DNA of 64,000 nucleotides from Sphingopyxis sp. YR583 (lineage in GTDB: Bacteria > Pseudomonadota > Alphaproteobacteria > Sphingomonadales > Sphingomonadaceae): the NCBI RefSeq assembly GCF_900108295.1, contig NZ_FNWK01000001.1:744001-808000 (forward strand), written 5' to 3'. The notes under the pieces were generated by a model. It did no database searches. It worked only from the letters and a program-made list of their open reading frames with translations, and was not told the origin of the DNA. The position numbers and the translations under genes are program-made. Of the stretch, positions 33,982-42,956 are shown in pieces. How positions within the stretch are numbered: position 1 is the stretch's first letter; every line of letters starts with the position of its first letter.

Positions 33982-34917
33982 TTAAAGCTTTGGAGGTGTC
34001 CCGGCAAAGGACACTCCGCCCGGCACCGATCCTCCGCCGCGCGAACGCACGAGCGGCGTGCCCGCGGGCACCTGGATGTCGTGCGAGCCCACGATGATTT
34101 TTGCGGGGCCGTTGTGGACGTCGAAGATCGGCCAGCCGCGATCACTCTTCACGACCAGATGGTCGATAGCGATGACCAGCGGCTCGCTTGCATCTTTCGC
34201 CGCCATGATGGTGAAATGGTTGGTGTCGCCGATACCCCCGATCTTCACGGGATCGAGGCTGATGAGCCGCGTCGCCCGAATGCTCGACCACAGCCGGAAA
34301 TTGCGTGCATTCCGGCCGCTTACACAATCGTCGAGCGTCGTTTCGGTCGATTTGAGGTCGAATCCGCCGTCGCTATTGTCCCATGCGGCGCATAGGCGGA
34401 ACTGGAACCGCGCATTGCCGCGCTCGGTCGAAAAGCCGTCGCCGTTCCAATATTGCCCGGCGTCGCGTTGCCATTGAAAGCCGCGCATGAAGCATCGCTC
34501 GACCCGAAAATCATGCGCCGTCCCGTCGAAGGCGATGCCGACCGGCAGATCGGTGGCGCCGGTGACGAGCGTACCGCTCGCGCTGACATCCTCGATCACG
34601 CCATCGTGGCTGTCATAGCGGATTCGGGCGAAGCTGCGCCGGAGATTGCTGGCGCGCGCGCCGCGGACGCGAAGCCCCACACAGCCGGCGGCGACCAGGT
34701 CGGGCGCGGCGCTATTCTCGATCACCCGGTAGCCGCCATCCACACGGATACCGGCAATCTGCACATCGCGAACCGGTTCGCGGATCACGAACAGGCCATT
34801 GCCGACATCACGCGCCCTTATACCGCGATAAATGCCGTCCGATTGCACGAAATAGACCGGCTCTCCGCCCGCGACGACCGAAACCACGCCGCCAAAAAGA
34901 GAGGATGTGCCGTCCAT
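33982..34917 (-). CDS. Right-handed parallel beta-helix protein without visible signal peptide
   Basis: 311 residues with repeated short beta-strand turns (for example VQIAGIRVDGGYRVIENS, CVGLRVRGARASNLRR, VIEDVSASG) typical of right-handed beta-helix folds of pectate-lyase type. Such proteins in polysaccharide loci are often lyases or polymer-binding factors, but no catalytic residues can be assigned. Unusually, no signal peptide or clear ribosome site is seen, and an in-frame stop lies just upstream of the ATG, so the 5' end may be degraded or the protein is cytoplasmic. It lies between the pseudo-aldehyde dehydrogenase and galU, all minus strand. Confidence 0.65.
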   Translation of the reverse strand: MDGTSSLFGGVVSVVAGGEPVYFVQSDGIYRGIRARDVGNGLFVIREPVRDVQIAGIRVDGGYRVIENSAAPDLVAAGCVGLRVRGARASNLRRSFARIRYDSHDGVIEDVSASGTLVTGATDLPVGIAFDGTAHDFRVERCFMRGFQWQRDAGQYWNGDGFSTERGNARFQFRLCAAWDNSDGGFDLKSTETTLDDCVSGRNARNFRLWSSIRATRLISLDPVKIGGIGDTNHFTIMAAKDASEPLVIAIDHLVVKSDRGWPIFDVHNGPAKIIVGSHDIQVPAGTPLVRSRGGGSVPGGVSFAGTPPKL

Positions 34918-34987
34918 ACGTCACGGCGTTAGCCATCCCATGCGATATGATGCCAGTACTATGAGGCGTTGCGTGGCATGCCCGGGA

Positions 34988-36259
34988 TTAGCGCAGCGCC
35001 GATGCCGCTCCGCCGAGATCGTCACGAACTTCGCGGTCGGGTCGACGCATGAAACCGAGCAAAGGCTGGCGATATACATGCCGGATCCGGCTGAACTGGC
35101 GGAAGCCGGCTTCGTCATGCCCGATGTTAGGTGCCATGCCGACTTCGAGCTTGGCGGCCACAGGACACCGGCCGTCGAACGCAATGACCGATGACAGCGT
35201 CTGTTCGAGCACATGTCGGCGCTCAGCCGAATCGCGCCCGAAATAATAGATGGCGAGCGGTGGCGGCCGACGGCGGATCGTGGCGATCGCGTCCTCTATC
35301 CGCGCATAGTTGCGCAGCGGCAGGATCGGGCCCGCGATATCCTCGCGCATCACAAGCATATCCTCGCTGGCGTGGCGGATAATGTGGAACGGTACGCCGC
35401 GCCCGCGCGGCTCGGCAGTCATTACCTCGCCTCCACGCGCACGCGCGTCGTCCAATAGCCGGGCCAGCCGCTGCCGTTCAGCATCCGTCGATGCAGTCTC
35501 GTCGCGAGCCGACTGCATCGCCGCACGCCACAACCACGCGGCGATAGCCTCCTCCTGCTCCTCGGGCACCAAAAGATAATCGGGCGCAAACGGCATCCGT
35601 CCGCCCTTGCGGCATTTACGGGCGATAACATTGCCTGACGTCTTCACATAATCGGCCGAGCGACCGATAATGGCTGGCGATTTGCTCGAACGCGCGATCG
35701 TCATCCCCCCGCCGTCCTGCGGTTCGTCGGTAACCAAAAGGTCGAAAGCCTGTTCGGCAAAGTCGTCATTGGACGCCACCGCCAGTTCTAGCGGATCGAA
35801 AAAAGCGGGGGCCAGATCGCCGATCAGCCGGCCAAGTTCGGGCGAAGCCGCGTCGAATTTCAGCATCACCCGGTTGCCCGCGGCGAGCGCGCTCGCAACG
35901 ATATTCGCCGTCTGGAGGAGCGGCAAGGACGCTGGCACCGATATGCCGACAACCCCGAGCGGCTGATATTCGGCATAGTCGCTGCCCCCGCCCAACCGCG
36001 CGAGCAGACCGCCGCCGCCTTCGGACCGCATCCAGCGGCCGACATTGCCCAGCGATGCACGTAGCGCCGCGATCGCCGGCGTCACTTCAGTAAGTAGTGC
36101 AGACTCGGCATCCTGATTCGCCTGATCCGCAGCGAGCGCGGCGCAGAGCGCATCGTCATTTTGTTCGATCATCAGCATTGCGCGCCGCAGCCGGTCGCGG
36201 CGAATGGCCAGCGAGACCGGCAAGTCGGCGAAAAATGCCGCGCGTTGCGCTTCCAGCAT
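34988..36259 (-). CDS. Aldehyde-dehydrogenase-fold protein lacking catalytic residues (pseudoenzyme)
   Basis: 423 residues, homologous over its length to coniferyl-aldehyde-dehydrogenase-type ALDHs (PLGVVGISVP, ALAAGNRVMLKFD, SPAIIG, APDYLLVP, HDEAGFRQFSRIRHVY). The residues that do the chemistry are replaced: PWN is PAS (109-111), the ELGG glutamate region reads ARSSKSP (189-195), and the Cys of AGQTC is Pro (GGRMPFAPDY, Pro223). The FTGS segment is also missing. The frame is intact, so it is a conserved-looking pseudoenzyme rather than a decayed gene. It is divergent from ugd across 309 bp. A structural or regulatory role in the polysaccharide cluster is possible but unproven. Confidence 0.8.
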   Translation of the reverse strand: MLEAQRAAFFADLPVSLAIRRDRLRRAMLMIEQNDDALCAALAADQANQDAESALLTEVTPAIAALRASLGNVGRWMRSEGGGGLLARLGGGSDYAEYQPLGVVGISVPASLPLLQTANIVASALAAGNRVMLKFDAASPELGRLIGDLAPAFFDPLELAVASNDDFAEQAFDLLVTDEPQDGGGMTIARSSKSPAIIGRSADYVKTSGNVIARKCRKGGRMPFAPDYLLVPEEQEEAIAAWLWRAAMQSARDETASTDAERQRLARLLDDARARGGEVMTAEPRGRGVPFHIIRHASEDMLVMREDIAGPILPLRNYARIEDAIATIRRRPPPLAIYYFGRDSAERRHVLEQTLSSVIAFDGRCPVAAKLEVGMAPNIGHDEAGFRQFSRIRHVYRQPLLGFMRRPDREVRDDLGGAASALR

Positions 36260-36568
36260 CCTGCCCTTCCCACCCTTTATCCCGTCCAGCTTCTACTTCG
36301 CCGCCGACCCGAGGCAAGTTCAAGTCGAAGCGTTTCGTCGCATTGCAGCCAAATCGCCTGACCGTCGTTTAGCCGAAGCCGCGAATTATCTGCTTCTGAT
36401 ATATAGCATTTCCTCAGCCTGTCCCGTTCTGGGTCGGGATTTTGGGAACGATCATTTCGCCTTCCAATTGCCTCCGCTCAAAGCTGGCAAGTTGACCGTT
36501 AACCGTCGCGACGCGATTGTTCGCAGGCGCACAAAAATCGCCTTCATACAAAAAGGGAGCAACGCGTA
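36260..36568. other. Intergenic region between pseudo-ALDH and ugd (divergent promoters)
   Basis: 309 bp without a convincing gene. It should hold promoters for both directions of the polysaccharide cluster. On the plus strand a TTGACC element (36492-36497) followed 17 bp later by GATTGT is a weak promoter candidate, and AAGGGAG precedes the ugd ATG. A short CCCG/CGGG inverted repeat lies near 36423-36438. No strong operator or RNA structure was seen. Confidence 0.5.
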
Positions 36569-37921
36569 ATGCGTATCGTAATGATCGGGTCCGGCTATGT
36601 CGGGCTCGTATCTGGCGCGTGTTTTGCCGATTTCGGCCATCATGTGACCTGTGTCGACAAGGACGCTAGCAAGATCGCCCGCCTGCACGCCGGCGGCATC
36701 CCCATCTATGAACCCGGGCTCGACGGGCTGGTCGCGCGCAATGTCGCGGCAGGTAACCTCGCCTTTACCACCGAGTTGTCCGAGGCGGTCGGCGCCGCCG
36801 ATGTCGTGTTTATTGCGGTCGGCACCCCCAGCCGCCGCGGCGATGGCCATGCCGACCTGTCCTATGTCCATGATGCGGCGCGCGAGATCGCCGGGGCGCT
36901 GTCCGGGTTCACCGTCATCGTAACCAAGTCGACCGTGCCCGTCGGTACCGGCGACGAGGTCGAGCGGATCATTCGCGAGTGCAACCCTGTCGCCGAATTC
37001 GCCGTCGCCTCGAACCCCGAATTCCTGCGCGAAGGGGCCGCGATCGAGGATTTCAAGCGCCCCGACCGCGTCGTGATCGGCATCGAGGACGAGCGTGCCC
37101 GCGCGCCGCTCGAGGAAGTCTATCGCCCGCTGTCGCTGAACAAGGCCCCGATCGTCTTCACCAGCCGGCGCACCAGTGAACTGACCAAATATGCCGCCAA
37201 TGCCTTCCTCGCGATGAAGATCACCTACATCAACGAGATGGCGGACCTGTGCGAACGGGTGGGAGCCGATGTTCAGGAAGTTGCGCGCGGTATCGGGCTC
37301 GACAACCGGATCGGCGCGAAGTTCCTGAATGCCGGTCCCGGTTATGGAGGCTCCTGCTTTCCCAAGGACACGCTTGCACTGATGAAGACGGCGCAGGACC
37401 ATGACGCGCCGCTGCGGCTGATCGAAGCGACGGTCGCGGTGAACGAGCAACGCAAGCGCGCGATGGGCCGCAAGGTTATCGCCGCGATGGGCGGGCGGGT
37501 GCGCGGCCGCACGGTCGCCGTGCTCGGGCTGACCTTCAAACCGAACACCGACGACATGCGCGATGCGCCGTCGATCGCGATCATCCAGACGTTGCAGGAT
37601 GCGGGCGCCAAGGTTCGCGCCTATGACCCGGAGGGCATGGACGCGGCCAAGGCCGTGCTGAACGATGTCGAATATGCATCCTCCGCCTATGCCGCCGCCG
37701 AAGGCGCGGCAGCGACGGTGATCGTCACCGAATGGGACGCATTCCGCGCGCTCGACCTTGCGCGGATCAAGGCCGTGATGGCCGATCCCGTGCTCGTCGA
37801 CCTCCGCAATATCTATCCGCAGGCACGGGCTGAGGAAGCGGGCCTGCACTATGTCGGTGTCGGCCTGCCGGGCCAGCCCTCCGACGACGCGGACACCGCG
37901 AACGCGAGGCGCGCCGCATGA
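36569..37921 (+). CDS. ugd: UDP-glucose 6-dehydrogenase
   Basis: 450 residues; oxidises UDP-glucose to UDP-glucuronate with two NAD. The N-terminal motif GSGYVGLVSG (7-16) binds NAD and the catalytic Cys263 lies in GGSCFPKDTLAL. TSRRTSELTKYAANAFLAMK and LTFKPNTDDMRDAPS are family signatures. It uses the GalU product and supplies acidic sugar. Its stop overlaps the epimerase start (ATGA at 37918), so the two are coupled. The product makes the predicted polymer anionic. Confidence 0.95.
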   Translation: MRIVMIGSGYVGLVSGACFADFGHHVTCVDKDASKIARLHAGGIPIYEPGLDGLVARNVAAGNLAFTTELSEAVGAADVVFIAVGTPSRRGDGHADLSYVHDAAREIAGALSGFTVIVTKSTVPVGTGDEVERIIRECNPVAEFAVASNPEFLREGAAIEDFKRPDRVVIGIEDERARAPLEEVYRPLSLNKAPIVFTSRRTSELTKYAANAFLAMKITYINEMADLCERVGADVQEVARGIGLDNRIGAKFLNAGPGYGGSCFPKDTLALMKTAQDHDAPLRLIEATVAVNEQRKRAMGRKVIAAMGGRVRGRTVAVLGLTFKPNTDDMRDAPSIAIIQTLQDAGAKVRAYDPEGMDAAKAVLNDVEYASSAYAAAEGAAATVIVTEWDAFRALDLARIKAVMADPVLVDLRNIYPQARAEEAGLHYVGVGLPGQPSDDADTANARRAA

Positions 37922-38931
37922 CCAACGGCAGTCCCATATTGGTAACCGGCGCCGCGGGCTTCATCGGTCATGCGGTGTCCGAACGGCTGCTTGCGCGCGG
38001 CGAACGCGTGCTTGGGCTCGATAATTTCACCGACTACTATGATGTCGCGCTCAAGAAGGCGCGTACAGCGCGGCTGACGGACAATTTCAATTTCCGGTTG
38101 ATCGACGGAGACATCGCCAGCCCCGGGCTGATCAGCGAACTCGTCGAGGCGAATGGCATTCGCCGGATCGTCCATCTCGCTGCGCAGGCAGGGGTACGCT
38201 ACAGCCTCGAAAACCCCTTCGCCTATGAGCACAGCAATCTCAAAGGACATCTCGCGGTGCTCGAGGCGGCGCGCCACGCGGGCAATATCGAGCATCTCGT
38301 CTATGCCTCGTCGAGTTCGGTCTATGGCGACCGACCGCTCGGCGGCACGGGTTTTCGCGAGGACGAGCCCTGCACTGCGCCGGTTTCGCTCTATGCGGCG
38401 ACCAAGCGGAGCTGCGAGTTGATGAGCGAGAGCTATGCCAAGCTCTATCACCTGCCGCTCAGCGGGCTGCGCTTCTTCACCGTCTATGGTCCATGGGGCC
38501 GACCCGACATGGCCTATTATGGCTTCGCGCAGAAAATCCTGCTCGGCCAGCCGATCGAAGTATTCGGCGAAGGTCGGATGGCGCGCGATTTCACCTATAT
38601 CGACGATATCGTCGACGGCGTCGTCGGCGTTCTCGACCGCCCACCCGCGGGCGGCGAGAACCGGTTGCTCAACATCGGCGACTGCAATCCCGTCGGATTG
38701 ATGGACATGATCTCGGTCCTCGAACGCGCGCTCGGACGTCCGGCGATCAAGCTCATGCGGCCGATGCAGCCGGGCGACGTGACCGCGACTTATGCCGACA
38801 TCTCGGCGATCAACGCGCTCACCGGATACAGCCCCAAGGTCCCGCTTGCGCGGGGGATCGAGCGGTTCGTCGACTGGTATCTGGGTGAAATCGAAAGTGG
38901 TGGAAGAGGGCCGATGGCAGCGGTGGCCTGA
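37918..38931 (+). CDS. NAD-dependent sugar epimerase (UDP-glucuronate 4-epimerase-like)
   Basis: A 337-residue extended SDR with GAAGFIGHAV (about 11-20), SSSSVYG (catalytic Ser), and Tyr159-x3-Lys163 (YAATK). LDNFTDYYDVALKKAR, AGVRYSLENPFAYEHSN and RFFTVYGPWGRPDMAYY are typical of UDP-glucuronate 4-epimerases (LpsL/Cap1J type), which make UDP-galacturonate. Its ATG overlaps the ugd stop, linking it to UDP-glucuronate supply. UDP-glucose epimerase is a less likely alternative. Confidence 0.88.
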   Translation: MTNGSPILVTGAAGFIGHAVSERLLARGERVLGLDNFTDYYDVALKKARTARLTDNFNFRLIDGDIASPGLISELVEANGIRRIVHLAAQAGVRYSLENPFAYEHSNLKGHLAVLEAARHAGNIEHLVYASSSSVYGDRPLGGTGFREDEPCTAPVSLYAATKRSCELMSESYAKLYHLPLSGLRFFTVYGPWGRPDMAYYGFAQKILLGQPIEVFGEGRMARDFTYIDDIVDGVVGVLDRPPAGGENRLLNIGDCNPVGLMDMISVLERALGRPAIKLMRPMQPGDVTATYADISAINALTGYSPKVPLARGIERFVDWYLGEIESGGRGPMAAVA

Positions 38932-38968
38932 GCCGGAAAATCCGGCGGGGCGCTAGTGGAGTCGAATA

Positions 38969-40159
38969 ATGCTGCAACGGACGAATATGTCTTCCGGCGA
39001 GCCCGCGGGCGCGCCCGTCATCTGCGTGACCGGCCTCCGCGGCTTTCCGCATGTGATGGGCGGGATCGAAAGCCACTGCGAGGAATTGCTGCCGCGGATC
39101 AAGGCGATCTGGCCCGATCATCGTTCGGTGGTGCTCGGCCGCGCGCCCTACTTGCCCGAACCGCTGGGCGAGCATCGCGGGGTCGAGATCGTCGGCATTC
39201 CCTGCCCACGCTCGCAAAATCTGGAGGCCTTGGTATCGACCTTCCTCGCCGTCCTGTCCGCGCGCAAGCGTCGCGCCGGATTGATCCATATCCATGCGAT
39301 CGGCCCGGGGCTGCTCGCGCCATTGGCCCGGCTGCTGGGACTGAAGGTCGTCATGACGCACCACGGCACCGACTATCATCGCGCCAAATGGGGCCTCCTC
39401 GCGCGCAGCGCCCTGCGTGCCGGCGAATGGCTGGCGCTGACGTTCGCCAACCGGGTGATCGCCGTCTCACCTTCGCTCGCGACGCAGTTACAACGGAGCT
39501 TCCCGAAACGCGCGGAGGCGATATCCTACATTCCCAACGGCACCTCCGACCTGCCCGGCGAGGCCGATCCGGCGCTGGTGCTCGAACGCCTGGGGCTCGA
39601 GGATGGAAATTTCCTTCTCGCAGTCGCGCGGCTCGTTCCCGAAAAGGGTCTGCACGACCTGATCGACGCCTATGAGCGGTCGAATTGCACGGCAAAACTG
39701 GTGATCGCGGGTTCGGCCGACCATGAAAGCGAATATGCCCGCGACCTGCTCGCCCGCGCCAGCGAGCGCGTGATCTTCGCCGGGGTGCAGTCGCGCGCAA
39801 CGCTGAAATGCCTGTACGAACATTGCGCGCTGTTCGTGATGCCATCCTATCACGAGGGCCTGCCGATCGCGGCGCTGGAGGCGGCGAATTGCGGCGCGCG
39901 AATGCTGCTGAGCGACATCTCCGCCAATCTCGACATCGGGCTTGATCCGGCGAATTATTTCCCGGTCGGCGATGTCGCGGCGCTTACCGAGCGACTGAAT
40001 ACGGACTGCGCCAACTTTCAGATCGACCGCGACGCCGTCCGCGCGCGCTTCAGTTGGGACAGAGCGGCGGAGGAGACGCTCGACGTCTATCGCGCGACGC
40101 TCGCACCCGGGCGCAAGGCTCCACGCCGGGCCGTCTATTCGGGTATAGTCGAAGCCTAG
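38969..40159 (+). CDS. Glycosyltransferase family 4
   Basis: 396-residue GT-B enzyme. The C-terminal donor domain has ARLVPEKGLHDLIDAYE and the E-x7-E motif region (PSYHEGLPIAALEAANCGA). The N-terminal acceptor lobe contains GGIESHCEELLPRI and the HAIGPGLLAPLARLLG stretch. It adds a sugar to the lipid-linked repeat unit on the cytoplasmic face. It follows the epimerase by 37 bp on the same strand, so it likely uses or extends the uronic acid. Its stop codon overlaps that of a convergent small gene. Confidence 0.88.
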   Translation: MLQRTNMSSGEPAGAPVICVTGLRGFPHVMGGIESHCEELLPRIKAIWPDHRSVVLGRAPYLPEPLGEHRGVEIVGIPCPRSQNLEALVSTFLAVLSARKRRAGLIHIHAIGPGLLAPLARLLGLKVVMTHHGTDYHRAKWGLLARSALRAGEWLALTFANRVIAVSPSLATQLQRSFPKRAEAISYIPNGTSDLPGEADPALVLERLGLEDGNFLLAVARLVPEKGLHDLIDAYERSNCTAKLVIAGSADHESEYARDLLARASERVIFAGVQSRATLKCLYEHCALFVMPSYHEGLPIAALEAANCGARMLLSDISANLDIGLDPANYFPVGDVAALTERLNTDCANFQIDRDAVRARFSWDRAAEETLDVYRATLAPGRKAPRRAVYSGIVEA

Positions 40160-40428
40160 ACGCCGAGCCGGGCCAAGACCTTCGCCCGATCCGCCGCCTC
40201 GATCGCCCCGCTGACCTCGATCCCTGCATCGGACCGCGTCGCCCATGCGATCAGCGGGTGCCAGGCGTTGGCCCGCCACTGCCAGCTACGGACGCGCCAG
40301 CGCCCCGCCCCTACGGCATCGATCGTCAGTGTCGGCCGCCCGGCGCTTTCCGATCCCGCGCCTTTCGCGGTGCAGGCGCCTGCCGCAGCGGTGCCTGCAA
40401 TCGAAGTCAGCAGCGTTCGGCGATCCAT
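40156..40428 (-). CDS. Small Tat-like lipoprotein of unknown function
   Basis: 90 residues. The leader MDRRTLLTSIAGTAAAGACT has a twin-arginine pair followed by a hydrophobic stretch and a Cys at position 19 in a lipobox-like context (AGAC). The mature part is short, tryptophan-containing (RVRSWQWRANAWHPLIAW) and unmatched to a family I know. AGGAGAG precedes the ATG; the frame stays open to 40587 but that lies within the acyltransferase gene. It follows the acyltransferase by 22 bp on the same strand. It may be a periplasmic accessory of polymer modification or export. Confidence 0.6.
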   Translation of the reverse strand: MDRRTLLTSIAGTAAAGACTAKGAGSESAGRPTLTIDAVGAGRWRVRSWQWRANAWHPLIAWATRSDAGIEVSGAIEAADRAKVLARLGV

Positions 40429-40450
40429 GGAAACTCTCCTCGAAAGATGG

Positions 40451-41611
40451 TCATGGCGCGGCGATCGTTTCGGGAACCGTCTGACGCGCACGCGAAGTGT
40501 TGCGGCCGACCACCCGTTTGATCGCCGCCTTGCCCAGGCGCTGCCCGGGCAGTTCGACGAGTCTGTAGGTAGCAAAGGCAAGCGCATAGGTCGCGGGGAT
40601 CACGATCGCGCCAGTCAGGACAAAGCGCTCCACCGCGCCGATTCCGGTGCCGAAACGCCCGATCACTCCCGCCGCGACGGGTTGCAGGATCAGAAGATGG
40701 ATCAGATAGGCGCCATAGGAAAGTTCGCCCAGCCAATAGAAGGGCCGGCTGCCGAACAGGCGGGAAATCGACCCGATCGGCGCAACTGCGCGCCAATGCA
40801 CCAGCGCGAAAAAGCCCAACACGAGCAACTCGCGCACGGCGAAGTGCAGCATATCCTGCTCGCCCCCGATCGGAATCGCGGCGAGCAGCATCGCCGCGAA
40901 GAGACGTATCCATAGTTGCGTTCCACGCTCCCCCGGACTCGCAGCGATCAGCATGCCGGCGAGGAAAAGCTGGAGCTTCAGGGGCAGGAAGGACGGCATC
41001 GGATAGTCCAGCCCCGCCGCCTTCGCGAGCAAGGCGACGATCACGCCGCCACCCGCCGCGACCAACGCCGCAGGGATCCAGCCGATGCGCTGCCCGAGCA
41101 GGATGAGGAAGGGAAACAGCAGGTAGAATTGCATCTCGAGCCCGAGGCTCCAGTCGGGCAGCGGTGTGCGAAAGGCATATTCGGGCAGCAGTCCGAACAG
41201 GAAACTCAGGTGCAGCACGATATTGGTCAGGCTGGCGTCGTTATACCGTTCGGGAGGCTGGAGCCCCTGTCCGAGGAAGCTGTCGATCGCGACGCGGTCG
41301 GCATAGATTGCGGGGCCCGCGATCAGCGCGGCTGCGAGCGTTACATAGAACAGCGGCGCCAACCGGAAGAAACGGCGCGTCCAGAATGCCCCCCATGTGC
41401 CCGGCGCGTTCCAATCCTCGCTTCCCGCGCGGAGCCGATACTGGAACATCATCAGAAAGCCCGAAAGGAGGATGAACAGGTCGACGCCAAGGTCGGGCTT
41501 GCCCACCAGCGGCAGGCGAAAACCGGTGAGGATCATCATATGCCCGATGAGCACCCAGAGGGCCGCGACACCGCGCAGGCCATCCAGACACTCGACTCGC
41601 CGAATGTCCAT
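40451..41611 (-). CDS. Acyltransferase 3 family membrane protein
   Basis: 386 residues with about ten membrane helices. The conserved start RRVECLDGLRGVAALWVLIGH contains the catalytic His of the Acyl_transf_3 family, and FILLSGFLM and WTRRFFRLAPL follow. It O-acetylates or succinylates a sugar of the exopolysaccharide from the membrane. GGAGGTG lies before the ATG at 41611; the open frame to 41776 is not needed. It is transcribed away from the second GT4 gene and upstream of the small Tat-like lipoprotein. Confidence 0.9.
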   Translation of the reverse strand: MDIRRVECLDGLRGVAALWVLIGHMMILTGFRLPLVGKPDLGVDLFILLSGFLMMFQYRLRAGSEDWNAPGTWGAFWTRRFFRLAPLFYVTLAAALIAGPAIYADRVAIDSFLGQGLQPPERYNDASLTNIVLHLSFLFGLLPEYAFRTPLPDWSLGLEMQFYLLFPFLILLGQRIGWIPAALVAAGGGVIVALLAKAAGLDYPMPSFLPLKLQLFLAGMLIAASPGERGTQLWIRLFAAMLLAAIPIGGEQDMLHFAVRELLVLGFFALVHWRAVAPIGSISRLFGSRPFYWLGELSYGAYLIHLLILQPVAAGVIGRFGTGIGAVERFVLTGAIVIPATYALAFATYRLVELPGQRLGKAAIKRVVGRNTSRARQTVPETIAAP

Positions 41612-41795
41612 AAAACACCTCCGCAAAATGTCCGTCGATGGTCCTGTGATAGGCGGATCGGGGCGCGAAACCCTTTGAAATCGGCCAGCCGCCCCGCCGG
41701 GGCGATGAAGCGGGGCGGGCTGTGTGCACCGCAACAAATGGCCGTGGTAAGCGTTCTTTCGAAGCGAATTTCGCAACCCATTTCAACGAGGAAAC

Positions 41796-42956
41796 ATGCT
41801 GCATCGAAAGCGGATATTATTCGCGATCAACTCGCTTGCGGGCGGCGGGGCTGAGCGCGTGCTCGTCACGCTACTCGGCGGCTCCGAACCTTGGCGCACG
41901 CGCTATGATATCCATCTCGCGCTGCTCGACGACGAACCGCGCGCTTATGATGTCCCCGAATGGGTCGAGGTTCATCAACTGGATGCCCGACACAAATTGC
42001 TGCCGAGCCTGACCCAGCTTCGCACGCTGGCGGCGCGGCTTTCGCCCGACGCGACGCTCAGCTTCCTGACCCGCGCCAATATCGCAAATGCCTGGGCAAT
42101 GGCGGGGCGCGGCCGGCGCTGGCTGATCAGCGAGCGGGTCAACACCAGCGCCCATCTGGGCGGCGCGTTCGCGGCCAAGACAATGGTCCGCATGGTCTAT
42201 CCGCGCGCAGCGCATATCATTGCGGTCTCCGAGGGCGTGGTCGACGACCTTGCCGTCAATTTCGGCGTCGCGCGTAGCCGCATGTCGGCGATCGCCAATC
42301 CAGTCGACCATCGGCGCATTGCCGAACTCGCCGCCGAGGCGCCCGCTTTCACCCCCTCCGGCCCCTATATCGTCGCGGCCGGACGATTGATGCCGAACAA
42401 GAATTTCCCGCTGCTCCTTCGCGCCTATGCCGAAGCGGCCCCCGAGGAGCGCCTCGTCATTCTTGGAGAAGGGCCCGAACGCGGCGCGCTAGAAGCGCTG
42501 GCCCGCGCACTCGGCATTGCCGATCGCGTCGACATGCCTGGCTTTGCCGCCAATCCGTTCGCGCTGGTATCGCGCGCGCGGCTTTACGCGATGCCGTCAA
42601 ATGCCGAAGGCTTTCCGAACGGATTGGTCGAAGCGATGGCATGCGGTGTTCCGGTGGTCGCGACCAACTGCGCATCGGGCCCATCCGAAATTCTGGCCTG
42701 CTGCCCGCGCGACGCGGTACGCGGCGGCATCGATGTCGACGCCGGCGCGTTGGTGCCGACCGATGACATCTCCGCCTTTGCGGCGGCGCTCACCCGCACC
42801 CTCACCGAACCGCGGCGCAGCATCTGTGGCGAGCACGCTCGCACATCTTCGCTGGCCTATGGCGTCGAACGGGCTGCGGCCAATTACTGGGCACGGATCG
42901 AAGCGGCGCTGAACGCACCGCTTACCCTGCCCGCACCGACCGAAATTGCAGCATGA
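41796..42956 (+). CDS. Glycosyltransferase family 4
   Basis: 386-residue GT-B enzyme beginning RKRILFAINSLAGGGAERVL, a hallmark of GT4 enzymes of capsule and EPS loci. The donor domain has AAGRLMPNKNFPLLLRAYAE and SNAEGFPNGLVEAMACGVPV with the conserved E-x7-E. It transfers a sugar to the lipid-linked repeat. Its stop overlaps the start of the OPX lipoprotein gene (ATGA), so glycosyl transfer and export proteins are co-translated. Confidence 0.9.
   Translation: MLHRKRILFAINSLAGGGAERVLVTLLGGSEPWRTRYDIHLALLDDEPRAYDVPEWVEVHQLDARHKLLPSLTQLRTLAARLSPDATLSFLTRANIANAWAMAGRGRRWLISERVNTSAHLGGAFAAKTMVRMVYPRAAHIIAVSEGVVDDLAVNFGVARSRMSAIANPVDHRRIAELAAEAPAFTPSGPYIVAAGRLMPNKNFPLLLRAYAEAAPEERLVILGEGPERGALEALARALGIADRVDMPGFAANPFALVSRARLYAMPSNAEGFPNGLVEAMACGVPVVATNCASGPSEILACCPRDAVRGGIDVDAGALVPTDDISAFAAALTRTLTEPRRSICGEHARTSSLAYGVERAAANYWARIEAALNAPLTLPAPTEIAA

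Noticed and set aside
36452..37849. 465-codon minus-strand open frame
   Set aside because: Antisense to ugd, which has all family motifs.
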